Shown: positions 1 to 11,712 of the stretch, piece after piece | How positions within the stretch are numbered: the first letter of the stretch is position 1 | Layout: each line of letters starts with the position of its first letter | NCBI GenBank assembly: GCA_001557505.1 | Contig: LSAX01000004.1 | Location: 372,001-436,000 of the forward strand | DNA length: 64,000 bases | Direction of reading: 5' to 3' | From: Reticulascus tulasneorum | Taxonomy: Eukaryota; Ascomycota; Sordariomycetes; Glomerellales; Reticulascaceae | Program-made: the position numbers and the translations under genes | The notes under the pieces: generated by a model | What the model was told of the DNA's origin: nothing | The model's database searches: none | What the model saw: the letters and a program-made list of their open reading frames with translations, nothing else

Positions 1-3
1 TTC

Positions 4-348
4 ATGAAGTCCGTGGCGGAGATCATAATTCCAGACATCGCTGAAGAAGCCGACTTCGATGGCTTAATTAAAGCACCGACCATCCTATTTGAACCACTAT
101 CCTGGTTGGCTCCCTGCCGGTTATCTATTGAAGATCCAGGCGGTCGGATTATACCCATCCGCACAACTGCAGACCTGGAAGTCTCAACCCAAGATACTAT
201 AGCTCAAGAGGCGCCTGCCGTTGTTCCCATTCGATTAAGTTTTGGAACGCCGCCTACAGAGGTTGAAGGTGTTGGACTAATGCTGTATTTAACAACCGAG
301 TGGAGGAAGTGCAACGAGACGTTTCCGATCTCCGACGGCCATATTTGA
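4..348 (+). other. Open frame at window edge, unrecognised
   Basis: An open frame of 114 codons with an ATG at position 4 and a TGA at 346-348. I do not recognise a domain. It could be the last exon of a gene lying mostly left of the window or a chance frame. There is no signal peptide or membrane segment, and composition is not decisive. Confidence 0.15.
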
Positions 349-554
349 AACAGGATGGTGTATACTAGGCGCCACACTACATCTTATCTTTTGTTGATAC
401 TTTGAGACTATCATTCACTAGGGATACATGAAGATTCTAATAGTCGGTGAGGGTCAAAATGAATGATACGCCGCATGTTTTCTCATATTCAGGCACACGT
501 GCACAGATATATCAGAATATGCGTTGTTGTATTGGTGAGTTTTACTACAATTCC

Positions 555-1389
555 CTATGCCGCATCAAGCAGCTTCTTGATGAATGTGAGCGCCTGCGAA
601 CCATACTTGTTCACGTACTGCTGGTGCGAGTTGGCATCGTTGCCATTGCAGCAGTAAGGGTCCGTCGAGTCACAGTACGACTGGATGATGGTCGAGTTAG
701 CTGGTGCACACTTGAAGCCACTTGGGCGGGCAGCGAACTGCATAATGTTAGCTTCTAGTATAATTCAAAATTTGAGAAGACCCTTGGTCCAGGGAAGCAT
801 ACTCCGCTAGCTCTGCAAGTTCCAACGTTGTATGGTAGGCCGTTGATGTTGTGCGGGTCGCCCATAAAGATGGCGGCCTTGACTGCCGCTAGTGGAGCTC
901 CCGTGAGTGTAGCACCTGCGCCGCCGCAGAGAGCATTGTCCATGATCTGGCCGCCCTAAAGATAGATATCACAGATCAGCCCAACCGTGCCATTATCACT
1001 TCTTTACGCGAGAGATCGTGTCCCGGAACACTCAAACGTACCTGTGAGTAGCCGATAAGCACAATTTTGGTCGTTGGACACCGTTGATTCAGTGCATTCA
1101 CGGCTTTCACGACAGCGGCAGTGCCCTGCGTTGCCGAGTTTTCGTAGCTGACGCCTCCACACTGACTCTGACCTCCGCATGCCGGGTAGACTATAGCCTC
1201 GGACTTGGTGCCAGGGTATGCTTGGACCACCATGTTGACGAGACCTTGTGAGGTACCATAACCTTGTGGAACTGTCGTCTCACGAGCGCCGAAGACATGG
1301 ATATTGGGGCAGGCCTGGCGTTCGCTAAGTTCGAAAGGGCTCGATGCGGCTAAGCCGGCAAGGAGCGGGAGAACGGCCACGGCTTTCAT
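555..1389 (-). CDS. Secreted CE5 acetylxylan esterase / cutinase-family hydrolase
   Basis: Predicted secreted serine esterase of carbohydrate esterase family 5, which removes acetyl groups from xylan or hydrolyses cutin-like esters outside the cell. Three exons read on the minus strand: 1389-1042, 955-782 and 737-555, giving 234 residues, the usual family length. The start at 1389 gives a signal peptide (MKAVAVLPLLAGLAASS). The lipase-type GYSQG motif, with the nucleophile Ser near residue 115, is formed exactly across intron 1. A later segment carries paired cysteines and the family-like DPYCCNG region before the C-terminus. Intron 1 (956-1041) is ordinary. Intron 2 (738-781) is only 44 bp with a weak GTCTTC donor, but it has a GCTAAC branch site and joins GPR to FAARPSGF in frame. 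Acetylxylan esterase is favoured over cutinase by the overall sequence pattern. Substrate is inferred. Confidence 0.88.
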
Positions 1390-1480
1390 GTTGGTGGTTG
1401 AATCGAAATCGTACCGGATTTGAGCGGAGTTTCGCGCGTAGACGGGCAAGAAGCACAATTCCGTGCGAGCCGGCACGAGC

Positions 1481-1490
1481 TTATATATAC
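1481..1490 (-). promoter_or_regulatory. TATA box of the CE5 esterase
   Basis: The sequence GTATATATAA on the minus strand lies about 92 bases upstream of the esterase ATG, a normal position for a fungal core promoter. Functional assignment is inferred. Confidence 0.45.
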
Positions 1491-3722
1491 TTAAGAAGCT
1501 TCTCGTCAGCCTCGGCTTGTGGGGAGTATCTCAAACAGGGACGCGGAGTCAATCCTCGGTTCACAATACTGGGAAGGATAGATTTCCATTCGTCCGACAA
1601 TATGAATCCTTATAGGGACAAGGTAGACAAAGCAAGGAAGACATGGGTTGGCTTATAACTTACCGCTATGACAGCAATCAAGAGTTATTATTTGCAAGTC
1701 GAGGAGGGTCACTCTTCGCGGGGGTGAGCTTCCGTAAGGCGTGGTTGTCGTCAGTTGCCGGCCTGACCAGCCAATAAGACACCCGTCTCGTCGCCGGATT
1801 CGAGCCTCGGGGGCTTCGTTTCAAGTTGATCGGATCGCGGGATTCAATTTCCCCACATTGGGGTAACGGATGAAGTGCCGAATTAATGAACAGGCCAAGG
1901 AAAACACTTCGGTTCGACTTGTGGCTAATACCCCACAATGCGCTATGCACTGAAATGAACCTGGAAATGAATTTGCAGGTGTGCTGACCTCGGGCAATTG
2001 TCCATGTGGTAGTTCAGCGTCATTTATCCATATCCATATGCTCGTACCTGTGAATTGTGATTCGACGAGTTTCTCCGAAGAACCTGGCGAAGTACACCTA
2101 GGAGACTTTGACATGCCTTCATCTCCCGCCAAACACCCGATTCGAGTGCTTTTGTGGATGATCAGGATACATTTCATACATTAGTTGTCGGTTATGAGGC
2201 ATGGGACCACCGATGGATTCGGATTGTGGCTCCTGGTTTTTAATCTCAGTTAAGACAAGGTCACTTCAAGATCTGACTAGCCAAAACAAGAGTAACCCCA
2301 AGCCCCTTTCCTGAAAGAAGGGCTGTGCCGGATATTAGCAGATCGCACATTTGTTAACACAAGGTAGAGCAAGGCCACGTGTTGTTAGATAGACTTGTAT
2401 ATGCTGCGTGCGATGATTGGAGATAACGTGAACCATGCCGGGTAAACACAGTTCGTCAATTCCTTCTGACAGTGGCCTCAGGGTCAACTTTATCCCTCGC
2501 CATGACATGACGGACCCTTAAATATAACCGAAACGGCCTCCAAACCAAGATCTTTACATACAATGGCCTTGAAATGAGCCCAGGTGTACAGTCGTATACC
2601 ACAAATCACTATAGAAGCGCAAACTAATCACGAGAACCAAGCAACTACCACTTTGGCCTTAGCCAGACTGAGAAAGTCTGGCTGCCCCCACGCCTCTTCT
2701 TCATACGCCACACACACTTTATGTCCTAGCACACTCTACCTTCAAGACGGGCATACACTACCTTTATCTATGCCACAGGATATTATATTCTTCACTTGTC
2801 GGATTCAAATTTCAAGCTAAATTTCTTCATATGTCTACAACTAATATCCACCAACTTCGTTCTCTTTGCAACCCCCCCCCCCCGGGGCTCTGACGAATCT
2901 TGATTGTTTCGACAGAATCCTTGGTTTTAATATTGCTCCCACAGCAGTACTGCATAGTATGGATCAGATTATGCTTATGCCTCCTCAAATAGGCAGCTGT
3001 TTGTGCGTGGTAGTAAATCACCGAGGCTGAGATAAACCTGACTCCCATTTTGCTATGTAACCACGCTCATGTCTGCACGGTCCTTGAATGTAGCAGACAA
3101 TGTTCGTATAAACCAGGCTTGTGACCCGTCGGCGGCCGCGATGCAGGTAGCACTTATCAGTGCATCCTCTTTCAACGCGCAAAAGGCAGAGTTAACCTGT
3201 TTGAAACTACTTGAGGTTTTCTACAAACATTAGTAAATCTAATGTCCTACATTTGGCGTAGATTAGCTTTTGACTTTGTATTGTAGTGGCAATGATAATA
3301 GCAGTCAAACAAATTTTTGCATTCGCTAGGGATTGGTCATGCATCTATCTACTTGCAGTCACCAGCATAAATAGCTCCAGCAATGCGACCGTCCTCTCTG
3401 GGACATGGAGCGGCACAGTCTCGCCCAAAGGGAACCGGTCATTTGCTTGGCTTGGCAACAATGGAGCGCACGGGAACGCTATCCGTAAATGCAATGGCAA
3501 CTCCTGATATCTAGCTCGTGTCTCTCAAGTTTGCGACATGGGCTGGAAGCGTTTCCTCCCGGACTCTCGTATCTAGTCGCGATAATAGCTGTTCGATAAG
3601 ATGATCCCGTATATCCAATGCCACCCCAGCTCTCCCACCACTACTCGGTGATCCCTCTGAGACGTCGTGGTTGAGCAAATGTTGAATCAGGAAGGTAGGA
3701 GTGTTCTCCTAGGTTTTAATAA
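1491..3722. other. Gene-poor intergenic stretch
   Basis: No reading frame here resembles a known family and none links to another through plausible introns. It contains the divergent upstream regions of the esterase (-) and the fungalysin (+) and a run of 12 C followed by GGGG at 2872-2887. No tRNA or transposon ends were recognised. Confidence 0.5.
2872..2883. repeat. C12 homopolymer
   Basis: Twelve consecutive C bases followed directly by four G bases, in a gene-poor region. Likely length-variable. No function is implied. Confidence 0.9.
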
Positions 3723-3731
3723 GTATATAAA
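3723..3731 (+). promoter_or_regulatory. TATA box of fungalysin gene
   Basis: GTATATAAA lies about 130 bases upstream of the ATG at 3858. Core-promoter role is inferred from sequence and spacing. Confidence 0.45.
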
Positions 3732-3857
3732 GCACGAAAGTAATGGCGCTGAGACCAGCCAGAGGCCGATAAAATATTTGTGCGGACCTCACCACGGTCT
3801 CAGAAGTCCTTCTCGAAGGCATATCTCCATTTAGCGGCGGTTCTTTATTCAGCGAAC

Positions 3858-6038
3858 ATGCTTGCACTTCTTCTTTGGAGCGTGCTGGCTCCAATTGGGG
3901 TTGAGTGTCACCAATCTGACAACAAACATCGCTTTCAGCACCGTGGTGTGGACCTCAGTGCGTTTGATATGCCAGTCCGTACCGAATACGTCAGCTTTTT
4001 GAGCATCGTTGCAAATCCTTCCATCGCCGCAATCAAGCAAGACAGCTATGTCGAAGCTGCAGTTCAGCTCGTCAAAGCGGTTATTCCAGGGGCTACCTTC
4101 CGAATGGCTGATGACCATTATATCGGCAACAACGGAATCGCTCACGTTTATTTCAAACAAACTGCGCATGGACTCGATATCGATAATGCTGATTTCAACG
4201 TTAATGTAAGACATGCTTATATTTGAAGGAGCGCGTGTAACAAAAGGAATGAATAGATTGCGTCCGACGGTACAATATTCTCATATGGAGATGGCTTCTT
4301 TCGCGGGGAGATACCGGACGAAAACCCGCTCAAGAGACGTGATTTCTCAGACCCCACAGCAGCTTTACGTCACGCCTCTAGCACCCTCCATTTGGATATT
4401 AAAGCGGATCATGCGTCTGCCGAACCAGTTGCCGATGGGATCGAGTCATATACTATAAAGCACACCTCTGACACTACGAATGACCCAGAGGCGCGCCTCG
4501 TGTATTTCGTGAAAGCTGACGGGACCTTAGCACTGACTTGGAGGGTAGAGACAAATGTTCTTAGCGCTTGGCTCTTGAGTTATGTTGACTCTAAAGATTT
4601 CCAAATTCACAACGTTGCGAACTGGGTCGCCGATGTAGCTACATACGAAGTCTAGTAAGATTTCACTCCATCTTCTAGCGGTTGTTAGAATTGATCTGCT
4701 AACAAGTCATCATTTAATAGTCCCTGGGGTACTGGGAACCCAAATGAAGGTTCTCGTATCGTGATCGCCGATCCGTGGAATCCAACTACCTCAGAGTTCA
4801 CTTGGCAGGGGGATGGTGAGACAGTGTATAATACAACACGCGGCAACAATGCCATCGCACATTACAGTCCTTCTGGAAGCAGCAACTATCTCAACAACTA
4901 CAGACCCATAAGCCCCAGTCAGACCTTCGAGTATCCGTATACCACGGACATGCCTGAGCCTTCCTCGTACATCAATGCTAGCATTACCCAGCTATTCTAC
5001 ACCGCCAACATTTACCACGACCTTCTTTACCTTCTCGGGTTTACCGAAGCTGCAGGCAACTTCCAGGCGAACAACAGTGGCCAGGGAGGGAAAGATGGCG
5101 ACTTTGTAATCCTTAATGCGCAGGATGGATCTGGCTGGAACAATGCACAGTTCGCAACACCGCCCGATGGTTCCCCTGGCATTATGTTCATGTATCTCTT
5201 CACAGGTGTCCCGGTGCGGGACTGTACATTCGACTCAGGGGTCGTGATTCACGAGTACACGCATGGAGGTGAGCACCATAAGCCTTGGTTCTTGCTTAGT
5301 TCCTGCCCAGCACCACTTTGACGTAAGCAGTAACTAATCTTTTATCATGATCAGTCTCAACACGACTTACTGGTGGCCCAGCAACGGAGAACTGCTTGGA
5401 TCCTTGGGACTTTGAGCCAGGAGGCATGGGCGAAGGCTATGGGGATTTCATGGCTACGGCTATTCGTCTCAAGCCATTCGACACTCGTAACAGTGATTTT
5501 GTAATTGGAGATTGGGCTTTCAACTTATCGTCAGGCATTCGTGACTATCCGTACAGCACCAGCATGGAGCGCAATCCGTATACCTATGCGGCTCTCGATG
5601 ACTTCTTTGAGCCACACCAGACCGGTACCGTCTGGGCGACAATATTGTACGATGTCTTATGGAATCTGATAGACAAGTATGGCAAAAACGACGGGCCAGT
5701 ACCAGAGTTCGATGCTAGGGGCGTCCCAACCGACGGGAAGTATCTTACAATGAAACTGATTCTAGATGGGATGGCACTGTGAGTTCTCTTTGGGTTTGAT
5801 CTATATCCATCGGTCCGACGTGGATAGGCTAACTAAGCTGTGAATCATTTTTAGTCAACCATGCAGACCCAGCTTCTTCCAGGCCCGCGATGCTATCCTG
5901 GATGCCGACAGGGCCTTGACTGGCGGCGTCAACGCATGTGAGCTCTGGAAGGCATTTGCAAAACGAGGGTTGGGATCCGAGGCGCGGATTGAGGATCTCA
6001 GGATAGACAGCAGCAAAATCCCTGATGGCGTCTGCTAA
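3858..6038 (+). CDS. mep: Fungalysin: extracellular zinc metalloprotease (M36)
   Basis: Secreted elastinolytic metalloprotease of peptidase family M36, made as a preproenzyme. Five exons, 3858-4205, 4257-4654, 4721-5268, 5355-5778 and 5855-6038, give 633 residues, the normal family length. The start at 3858 gives a hydrophobic signal ([14 protein letters not shown]). An N-terminal propeptide (FTP) region precedes the catalytic domain. The zinc motif HEYTH lies near residues 425-429, just before intron 3, and is followed across the intron by STRLTGGPA. The [10 protein letters not shown] segment supplies the third zinc ligand Glu. The end ...GVC is followed by TAA. All four introns are GT-AG and phases close perfectly, so the gene looks functional. 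A TATA box lies upstream. A role in extracellular protein breakdown, along with the M28 peptidase at 10 kb, is inferred. Confidence 0.95.
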
Positions 6039-6543
6039 AAAGTGGTGTGTGTCTAGAGGGTGCGAATGCCAGTCGTAGGCATTGAGTTTTTTTGTCATAC
6101 ATAATCAGAAACAATCAGTGCCAAAGGCATTCTTAGTTGACATGCCAGAGGCCGTCATCACTACTAGCAGGAATTCCCAAAAACTCAGTCCGTACCGCCG
6201 TAGTGGGCTACTAGATAGATACCAGGTTGTTGGTCAATATGATGCAGTTCACGATGAAGTAAGCTGTAATCCCTCAAGACCAGATGTTGTGGCCAATTAA
6301 ACGCAAACGAGAAACAGGGGGCTGATTTTAGCGTCTCGATACGTGTTGGATCATGATTGAGAGCATTCAGCCGCTAATTAATAGTCTAATAACTGATTAG
6401 CGTGCAATTAATTGACCACAGTTCTGGCGGGGCATATCGATCGCGGTCATCACCAAAACAATGGGCAAACCGCCGCTTTTCGACATGGAACATCAAGCGC
6501 GTTAAATAAACCACATCCGCGCCACTCCATTTGCCTCGCCATC
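6039..6543. other. Intergenic, fungalysin to nuclease-like gene
   Basis: About 500 bases holding the 3' flank of the fungalysin gene and the promoter of the next gene. An AT-rich patch with repeated TAATTA-like words lies near 6375-6415. No coding frame is supported. Confidence 0.5.
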
Positions 6544-7479
6544 ATGAAGGGCACCGATGTTCTGATAATCTTCCTGGCTGGACGCTGCGCGGTGGCCGCT
6601 CCAGTGCCGGATCAGATTATCCCGCGCTCTCCAATGCCGCTGCCCAGTCCTGTATGCTTCCCCAATCGCAAGTCTAAGGGCAAGGCCGGACATGATCATA
6701 TCCGCTGATCCCCAATCTATCCAGATCGGCATTCCTTCGGACTCAACGGCCCAGTCACTCCTTGCCGGACTGGCCATCAGGTCGTCCGGCGACGAACCCG
6801 GCTATGACAGAGACCTCTTCCCATTATGGGACACGGTCTCAGGCTCGTGCAACACAAGGTGAGCGCGCATTCACTCCATTTTTAATCACCGGCTTAGCAG
6901 CTCATCCAAACAGAGAGTACGTACTCAAGCGTGACGGCGCTGCCGTCGTTGTAAACGCCGCGTGTTCAGCAACAGCCGGTAGCTGGCTAAGCCCTTATGA
7001 CGGCGCAACGTGGACTCAGGCCTCGGATATCGATATCGACCACATGGTGCCGCTGAAGAATGCGTGGGTCGTAAGTTTAACCCAGTGGTCTCCTCTCTCT
7101 TTTCTCGCTAATGAAGTTTTAGTCGGGAGCCTCTTCATGGACGACATCCAAGCGCAAGCAGTTGGCCAATGACGTTGTTCGTCCCCAGCTCTGGGCAGTG
7201 ACGGACGACGTCAACCAAGAAAAGGGCGATAAAAGCCCTGATCTATGGCGCCCGCCGTTGGTGAGCTTCTATTGCACCTATGCCAAGAGCTGGATCCAGG
7301 TCAAGAGCTACTGGGAACTGAGCATCACGTCGGCTGAAAAAACCGCGCTTTCATCAATGCTCGGTCAATGCAGCGAACAAGCCCAGTCACCCCCGCCGCC
7401 CTCTACAGCCGCCCGTCGTCGGTTGGAAGGAAGCTTGAAATATGTGGCTGTCATAACCGGATTACTCGTCTGGTTGTAA
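6544..7479 (+). CDS. Secreted HNH / GmrSD-type DUF1524 nuclease-like protein
   Basis: Fungal secreted protein with the DUF1524 (HNH, GmrSD C-terminal-like) fold. Four exons, 6544-6651, 6725-6858, 6914-7070 and 7123-7479, give 251 residues. The ATG at 6544 is chosen because it opens a signal peptide (MKGTDVLIIFLAGRCAVAAP); frames upstream of it add only hydrophilic sequence. The HNH-type core is DIDIDHMVPLKNAW (His near residue 124), followed by an SGASSWTT stretch, PQLWAVTDDVNQEKGDK and an SYWELSITSAEKTAL-type C-terminal helix; cysteines are spaced as in secreted fungal homologues. The last 25 residues are Pro/Arg-rich then hydrophobic, which could be a membrane-anchor signal. Family members are proposed extracellular DNases. 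Activity here is inferred. Confidence 0.85.
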
Positions 7480-7591
7480 CATGGGTGAGCGGTGGAATTG
7501 CCTGCTTGTGGAATGATCCACCAAACTTAGCTACTGCATCTTCATCATTTCTTCATGTTCATACAGTCCATCCTCTTCGATATTTTTCCCT

Positions 7592-7593
<2 letters not shown>

Positions 7594-7622
<29 letters not shown>
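7594..7622. repeat. T29 homopolymer
   Basis: Twenty-nine consecutive T bases 115 bases past the stop of the DUF1524 gene, followed by GGGACGGG. As the sense strand carries T rather than A, it is not a simple poly(A) retrocopy tail of that gene. Length is probably unstable. Confidence 0.9.
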
Positions 7623-7655
7623 GGGACGGGTGCCAAAACCGTATGTCTAGTGTTG

Positions 7656-7672
7656 AGTTACCTTAGGTAACT
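7656..7672. repeat. Palindrome AGTTACC-TTA-GGTAACT
   Basis: A perfect 7-base inverted repeat around TTA, in intergenic DNA. It shares the CCTTAGGTA core with the larger palindrome at 17049-17078. Confidence 0.7.
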
Positions 7673-9935
7673 AGTATCACAATCCACACTTGGGACAAGC
7701 AATCCGTGCCTCGGTGAGGTGGGCATCTTGCCTTGGCGCAGGATATGGCTTGCTGCTTGGCGTCGTTATCTCCCAACCCCCTCCCGAATCCGGCCTAAGT
7801 GTAGATTTTCGCAAGCAAAGTTGTTGTCTATTTTTGAGAAATTGGCTTGGCCACCTAGCTCTAATAGGCAACAGCGGGAAAATCCATTTCCATGCGTCGG
7901 AGGGCTGCACTGCATCGGTGCCTTTGCTCTACAATGTCGAATGACCATATCGCGAGCTCTGATAGCTTTCGGACCGGAGGCGCCGACTCATAAACAGAGG
8001 GGATATATATCCCGAAGTCGCACCGAGTTGGAATGTTGGGTAGTCTGCTCCATGGATTTCATTCTGGTAGTCAAGATGCTAGGGCTTCGGTGCATTGATA
8101 TAACAGAGAGATAAGCGTGGGTAACTCACTCGCTTCACAATGACATGCAGTCGTCATGAGCTGAACTTCTTGAGCCTTGCCCAAAGATTAGTGTCGCCAT
8201 ATCAGCCCCGGGGCAACCAAGTCAGGGTCATTCCGTAGGATTCTCCCAGTTTCGGCCCAGCCCTATGGATACAGATCTGCGGGTGTCGGCTCCTCTGGAA
8301 CCAACCACGTCCTCCCCTACTCCGTCTTTTCAATGCTCTCCTTGCTGTCCACATGGTCGTATTCGTCCCCGCAACCATCAGCGGCGGCCGTTGGCTGGTC
8401 ATGTCAGTCCGTTGGGAACAGGTAACTCCTGGCACGGATGGTGTAAGTTGGGCGCGATGTGTAGCAGACGTTTACGGGGTACGGCAGGTATTATTGGTCG
8501 ATCTTCTTGTTCCAGGGTAAATTTGGGCGTAGACGATGGAGTCATTAATTAGGTGCTAATATTTCCACTCGTACATTTCAGATTGAATTCCCCTCGTGTT
8601 GTGGTCGAGATACACACTCATTGATATCATCTAGCCCTTGCCTCTCTATGTCACGACAAACTGCTTGAGCCTTGAAGGGCTCTGGTGCTCATCGACTGCT
8701 ATGGCGACACGTTACTGACCTCTCAAATCTGTACCTGTAAGGCGAGCCAATTCACACCTAGGCGATATCTGTGCTTTCTTGCTTGCTATTGCCTTACCTT
8801 GTCGCTTTCAACCCTCTCTTCAGTCTGCGCCGCCTGCTCGGTGACCGTGGGTGGCTGCCAGCATATTGGAGACGTGCAGGAGATCATTTTGTTGCCGAGG
8901 CCGAGCTCCCATCATTCTCCAAGATTCGTCGCAGTACGGACTACATTAGATATCCCTCTTGGGGGAGTTGGAGACGCAGCGTCTTACAGGCGACACCACA
9001 ATACCATGGAGTTACTTGTTCCTAGGTACCCGGGCTCCCCGGGGTTTTGTGGCAAACTCGGGAGCCTGTGGCGTGACTGGCAGTCACACAACCACCATAA
9101 TTATAGTGCTCTCGCCGCTGTAATGCTACCCGAAGGTACACCGCACTACCTACCCAGCATCATGATCTAACTTGACTGCAGTGCCCGAAGGCGGGGTGCT
9201 TGGGCACTGTAAACCTACCTGTAGAAGCTTGGAATGGAATGATCCCAGGCATCACTTCGGTTGAATCGCAATCGTTCAACCGACTCGGGACTGATAGAGC
9301 TACCGGTCAGTGCTATCTTACATCCATAAGTTCAATCTGACCACAGCTCGCTCAGCTGAACTGCTAAGGTTAGCCTTGGAACTTGGCTTGACATGCATTC
9401 ACGGAGATGAAAACAACAGCGATTGGCAGAAGGGATGCACGAGGTAGATGGTACCATACACCTTTTCTCTGATATCGGAAGGTAGCATTGATCCATATGC
9501 AAGGCACGGACGCTTAGCTGTTCCTGTTTGGGCTGCGGGAAACTTTCTTCTCGAACGTCTCGTTAAATTCCGCAGAATCTGACGCCATTGGCGTAAGAGG
9601 GGGCGCAATCGTATGGCAGGGGTGCTTTAATTACCAACCGTCGATCACAGATCAAGCAGGCAAAATGCTAGAGGTCATCGTCGGCCATCTGGTCGCCTCC
9701 TTAGATGGTTATAGCCTGCCAAGATGGCCAAGGCTGACCCGTACTTCCAGCACTATCACCTTCAGATTCGGCTTTCTTGACTGGTCCATCACCCTGGAGG
9801 ATCGGTCTTTGATGGCATTGCGACCGTTGCCAAGCTGGCGCCCAGGCGCAAGACGCAATAGTCGTCCGTTCTTATCGAGAACAGAACCAACATACAATGT
9901 ACACAGAGTATGAGGCTGGTTGCCAAGTCAAGCGG

Positions 9936-9945
9936 GTATATAAAT
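9936..9945 (+). promoter_or_regulatory. TATA box of M28 aminopeptidase
   Basis: GTATATAAAT lies about 120 bases upstream of the ATG at 10058 and is followed by a pyrimidine-rich leader. Role is inferred. Confidence 0.45.
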
Positions 9946-10057
9946 AACTGCAGCCGTTCGCTACCGCTGCTCTTCTTCCCGGATTTGTTGCTCATTCCCA
10001 TCCTTACAGCCCGCCATCAAGCCATCCGCAAGCCAGAAGTGCTTGTCTGCCGCCATC

Positions 10058-11545
10058 ATGAAGGTTCAGTTGCTCTCCGTCGCGCAAGCGATCTTAGTTG
10101 CCACTGTGGCTGCAACAACCGATGTCCACGCTGATCGTCTGGTCAAGACGATCGACATGGACGACCTCCGGCGTGGTGCGCAGCAGCTCCAGGACTTTGC
10201 CTATTCTTATGAGTTCCCCAATCGCAATCGTCAATTTGGCAGCCCTGCGCATAACGATTCCATCAACTGGATCGCCCGCACTCTCGAAGACACTGGCTAC
10301 TACGATGTCTGGTTCGAGAAGTTCACGCTCCCCGTGTGGGCCGGCTCGGGTAATGTCTCCATCGATGGAACCATAGATCCTACGGCATTTGTCCTCACCT
10401 TCTCTGCCGGCGGGATCGTCACCGCACCACTCTCGCCAGTTGCCAACCTTGGCTGTGACGCAGCCGACTTCACGGCTGCTGTGTCTGGCAAGATTGCCTT
10501 GATCTCGCGGGGGACGTGCAACTTCGCACTCAAAGTTGCCTTTGCTGCTGAGGCCGGAGCTGTAGGCGCGATTATCTACAACAATGGGGGGACATATCCA
10601 AACTGGGGCTTGGGAGAGCCCGGTTCAATTCCCGTAGGTGGAATTGACACGGCTGTAGGTGCTGCCATCCTGGCTTCTATTGCTGGTGGCGCTACCGTCG
10701 AGGCCACTATCGATGTCGATATCATCTTCAACGAATTGCGAGATACCTACAACCTCTTCGCCGAGACGAAGGGGGGTAGAAAAAACAACGTGCTCATGGT
10801 CGGCGCCCACTCTGACTCCGTGCCGGAAGGCCCAGGAATCAACGACGACGGCTCTGGCATGATCGGCATCTTGACAACCGCCATCGGCCTGACGAACTTC
10901 ACGGTCAACAACGCCGTCCGCTTTGCCTGGTGGAGTGCGGAGGAGGTCGGCCTTGTCGGCTCCACGCTCTATGTTCAGAGCTTGAACGAGACGCAGATCG
11001 AGAACATCCGCGCGTATCTCAACTTTGACATGATCGCTTCCCCCAACTTTGTTTACGGCATCTACGACGGCGATGGAAGCAGCTTCGGCCTCGAAGGCCC
11101 ACCAGGCTCGGATGTGATTGAGGAGTTCTTCGAGTCGTGGTTTATCAAGAACAAGAAACCGTTCGTGGCCACCGAGTTCAGCGGCCGTTCTGATTACGGC
11201 CCGTTCCTTGATGTCGGCATTCCTGCGGGCGGACTGTTCACCGGTGCGGATGAGGTCAAGACCGAGGAGTGGCAGAAGCTATTTGGCGGTGTGGCGGGCG
11301 TCATCTTGGATGAGAACTACCACAAGGTCGGCGACGACATCTTCAATCTCGCCATGGATGCGTTTTACGTAAACGCGCAGGGCATCGCCAACTCCGTGGG
11401 TCAATACGCACGCCGCATGCACGACATTGAGCAGGCCCAGCATAACGCCAAGAAGAATTCCGGTGTCAAGAAGGTCCGCAAGGAGCCTGACTTCAAGGGC
11501 ATCCGTCAACACGCTTGTTCCGGGCATGTCGATGAGTTGGTATAA
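10058..11545 (+). CDS. Secreted M28 aminopeptidase with PA domain (Lap2-like)
   Basis: Extracellular zinc aminopeptidase of family M28 (aminopeptidase Y / leucine aminopeptidase 2 type). Intronless, 495 residues. The ATG at 10058 gives a signal peptide (MKVQLLSVAQAILVATVAA); an in-frame TTG five codons earlier is not a plausible eukaryotic start. A protease-associated (PA) insert spans roughly residues 130-220, with GKIALISRGTCNFALK. Metal ligands follow the family pattern: His near residue 251 in GAHSDSV, Asp in GINDDGSG, the catalytic/metal Glu pair in WWSAEEVG, Asp in LNFDMI, and a late His in ENYHKVGDD. All are present. It complements the fungalysin 4 kb upstream, an endoprotease plus an aminopeptidase. 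Shared control is possible but not shown. Confidence 0.93.
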   Translation: MKVQLLSVAQAILVATVAATTDVHADRLVKTIDMDDLRRGAQQLQDFAYSYEFPNRNRQFGSPAHNDSINWIARTLEDTGYYDVWFEKFTLPVWAGSGNVSIDGTIDPTAFVLTFSAGGIVTAPLSPVANLGCDAADFTAAVSGKIALISRGTCNFALKVAFAAEAGAVGAIIYNNGGTYPNWGLGEPGSIPVGGIDTAVGAAILASIAGGATVEATIDVDIIFNELRDTYNLFAETKGGRKNNVLMVGAHSDSVPEGPGINDDGSGMIGILTTAIGLTNFTVNNAVRFAWWSAEEVGLVGSTLYVQSLNETQIENIRAYLNFDMIASPNFVYGIYDGDGSSFGLEGPPGSDVIEEFFESWFIKNKKPFVATEFSGRSDYGPFLDVGIPAGGLFTGADEVKTEEWQKLFGGVAGVILDENYHKVGDDIFNLAMDAFYVNAQGIANSVGQYARRMHDIEQAQHNAKKNSGVKKVRKEPDFKGIRQHACSGHVDELV

Positions 11546-11712
11546 GGAAGACGGTTAAAACCTTAAAGCTATAGTAATCCATCAAAGTAATGCACAAACT
11601 AATAGTTTCTCTGCCTAATCCAATGATAAAAGACACCTGAACTATGGATATTTCTTCAGTGACATGTGTTAATCCGAATGGATGGCTCGTGGTGTCGCAG
11701 TCCTCGACTGCA

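Larger units (their letters stand above)
7480..9935. other. Gene-poor intergenic stretch
   Basis: About 2.5 kb without a supportable gene. Open frames here (the longest being 161 codons at 8685) have no domain character and do not join into a model. It contains a T29 tract, a 17-base palindrome, and the upstream region of the M28 peptidase. Confidence 0.5.
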
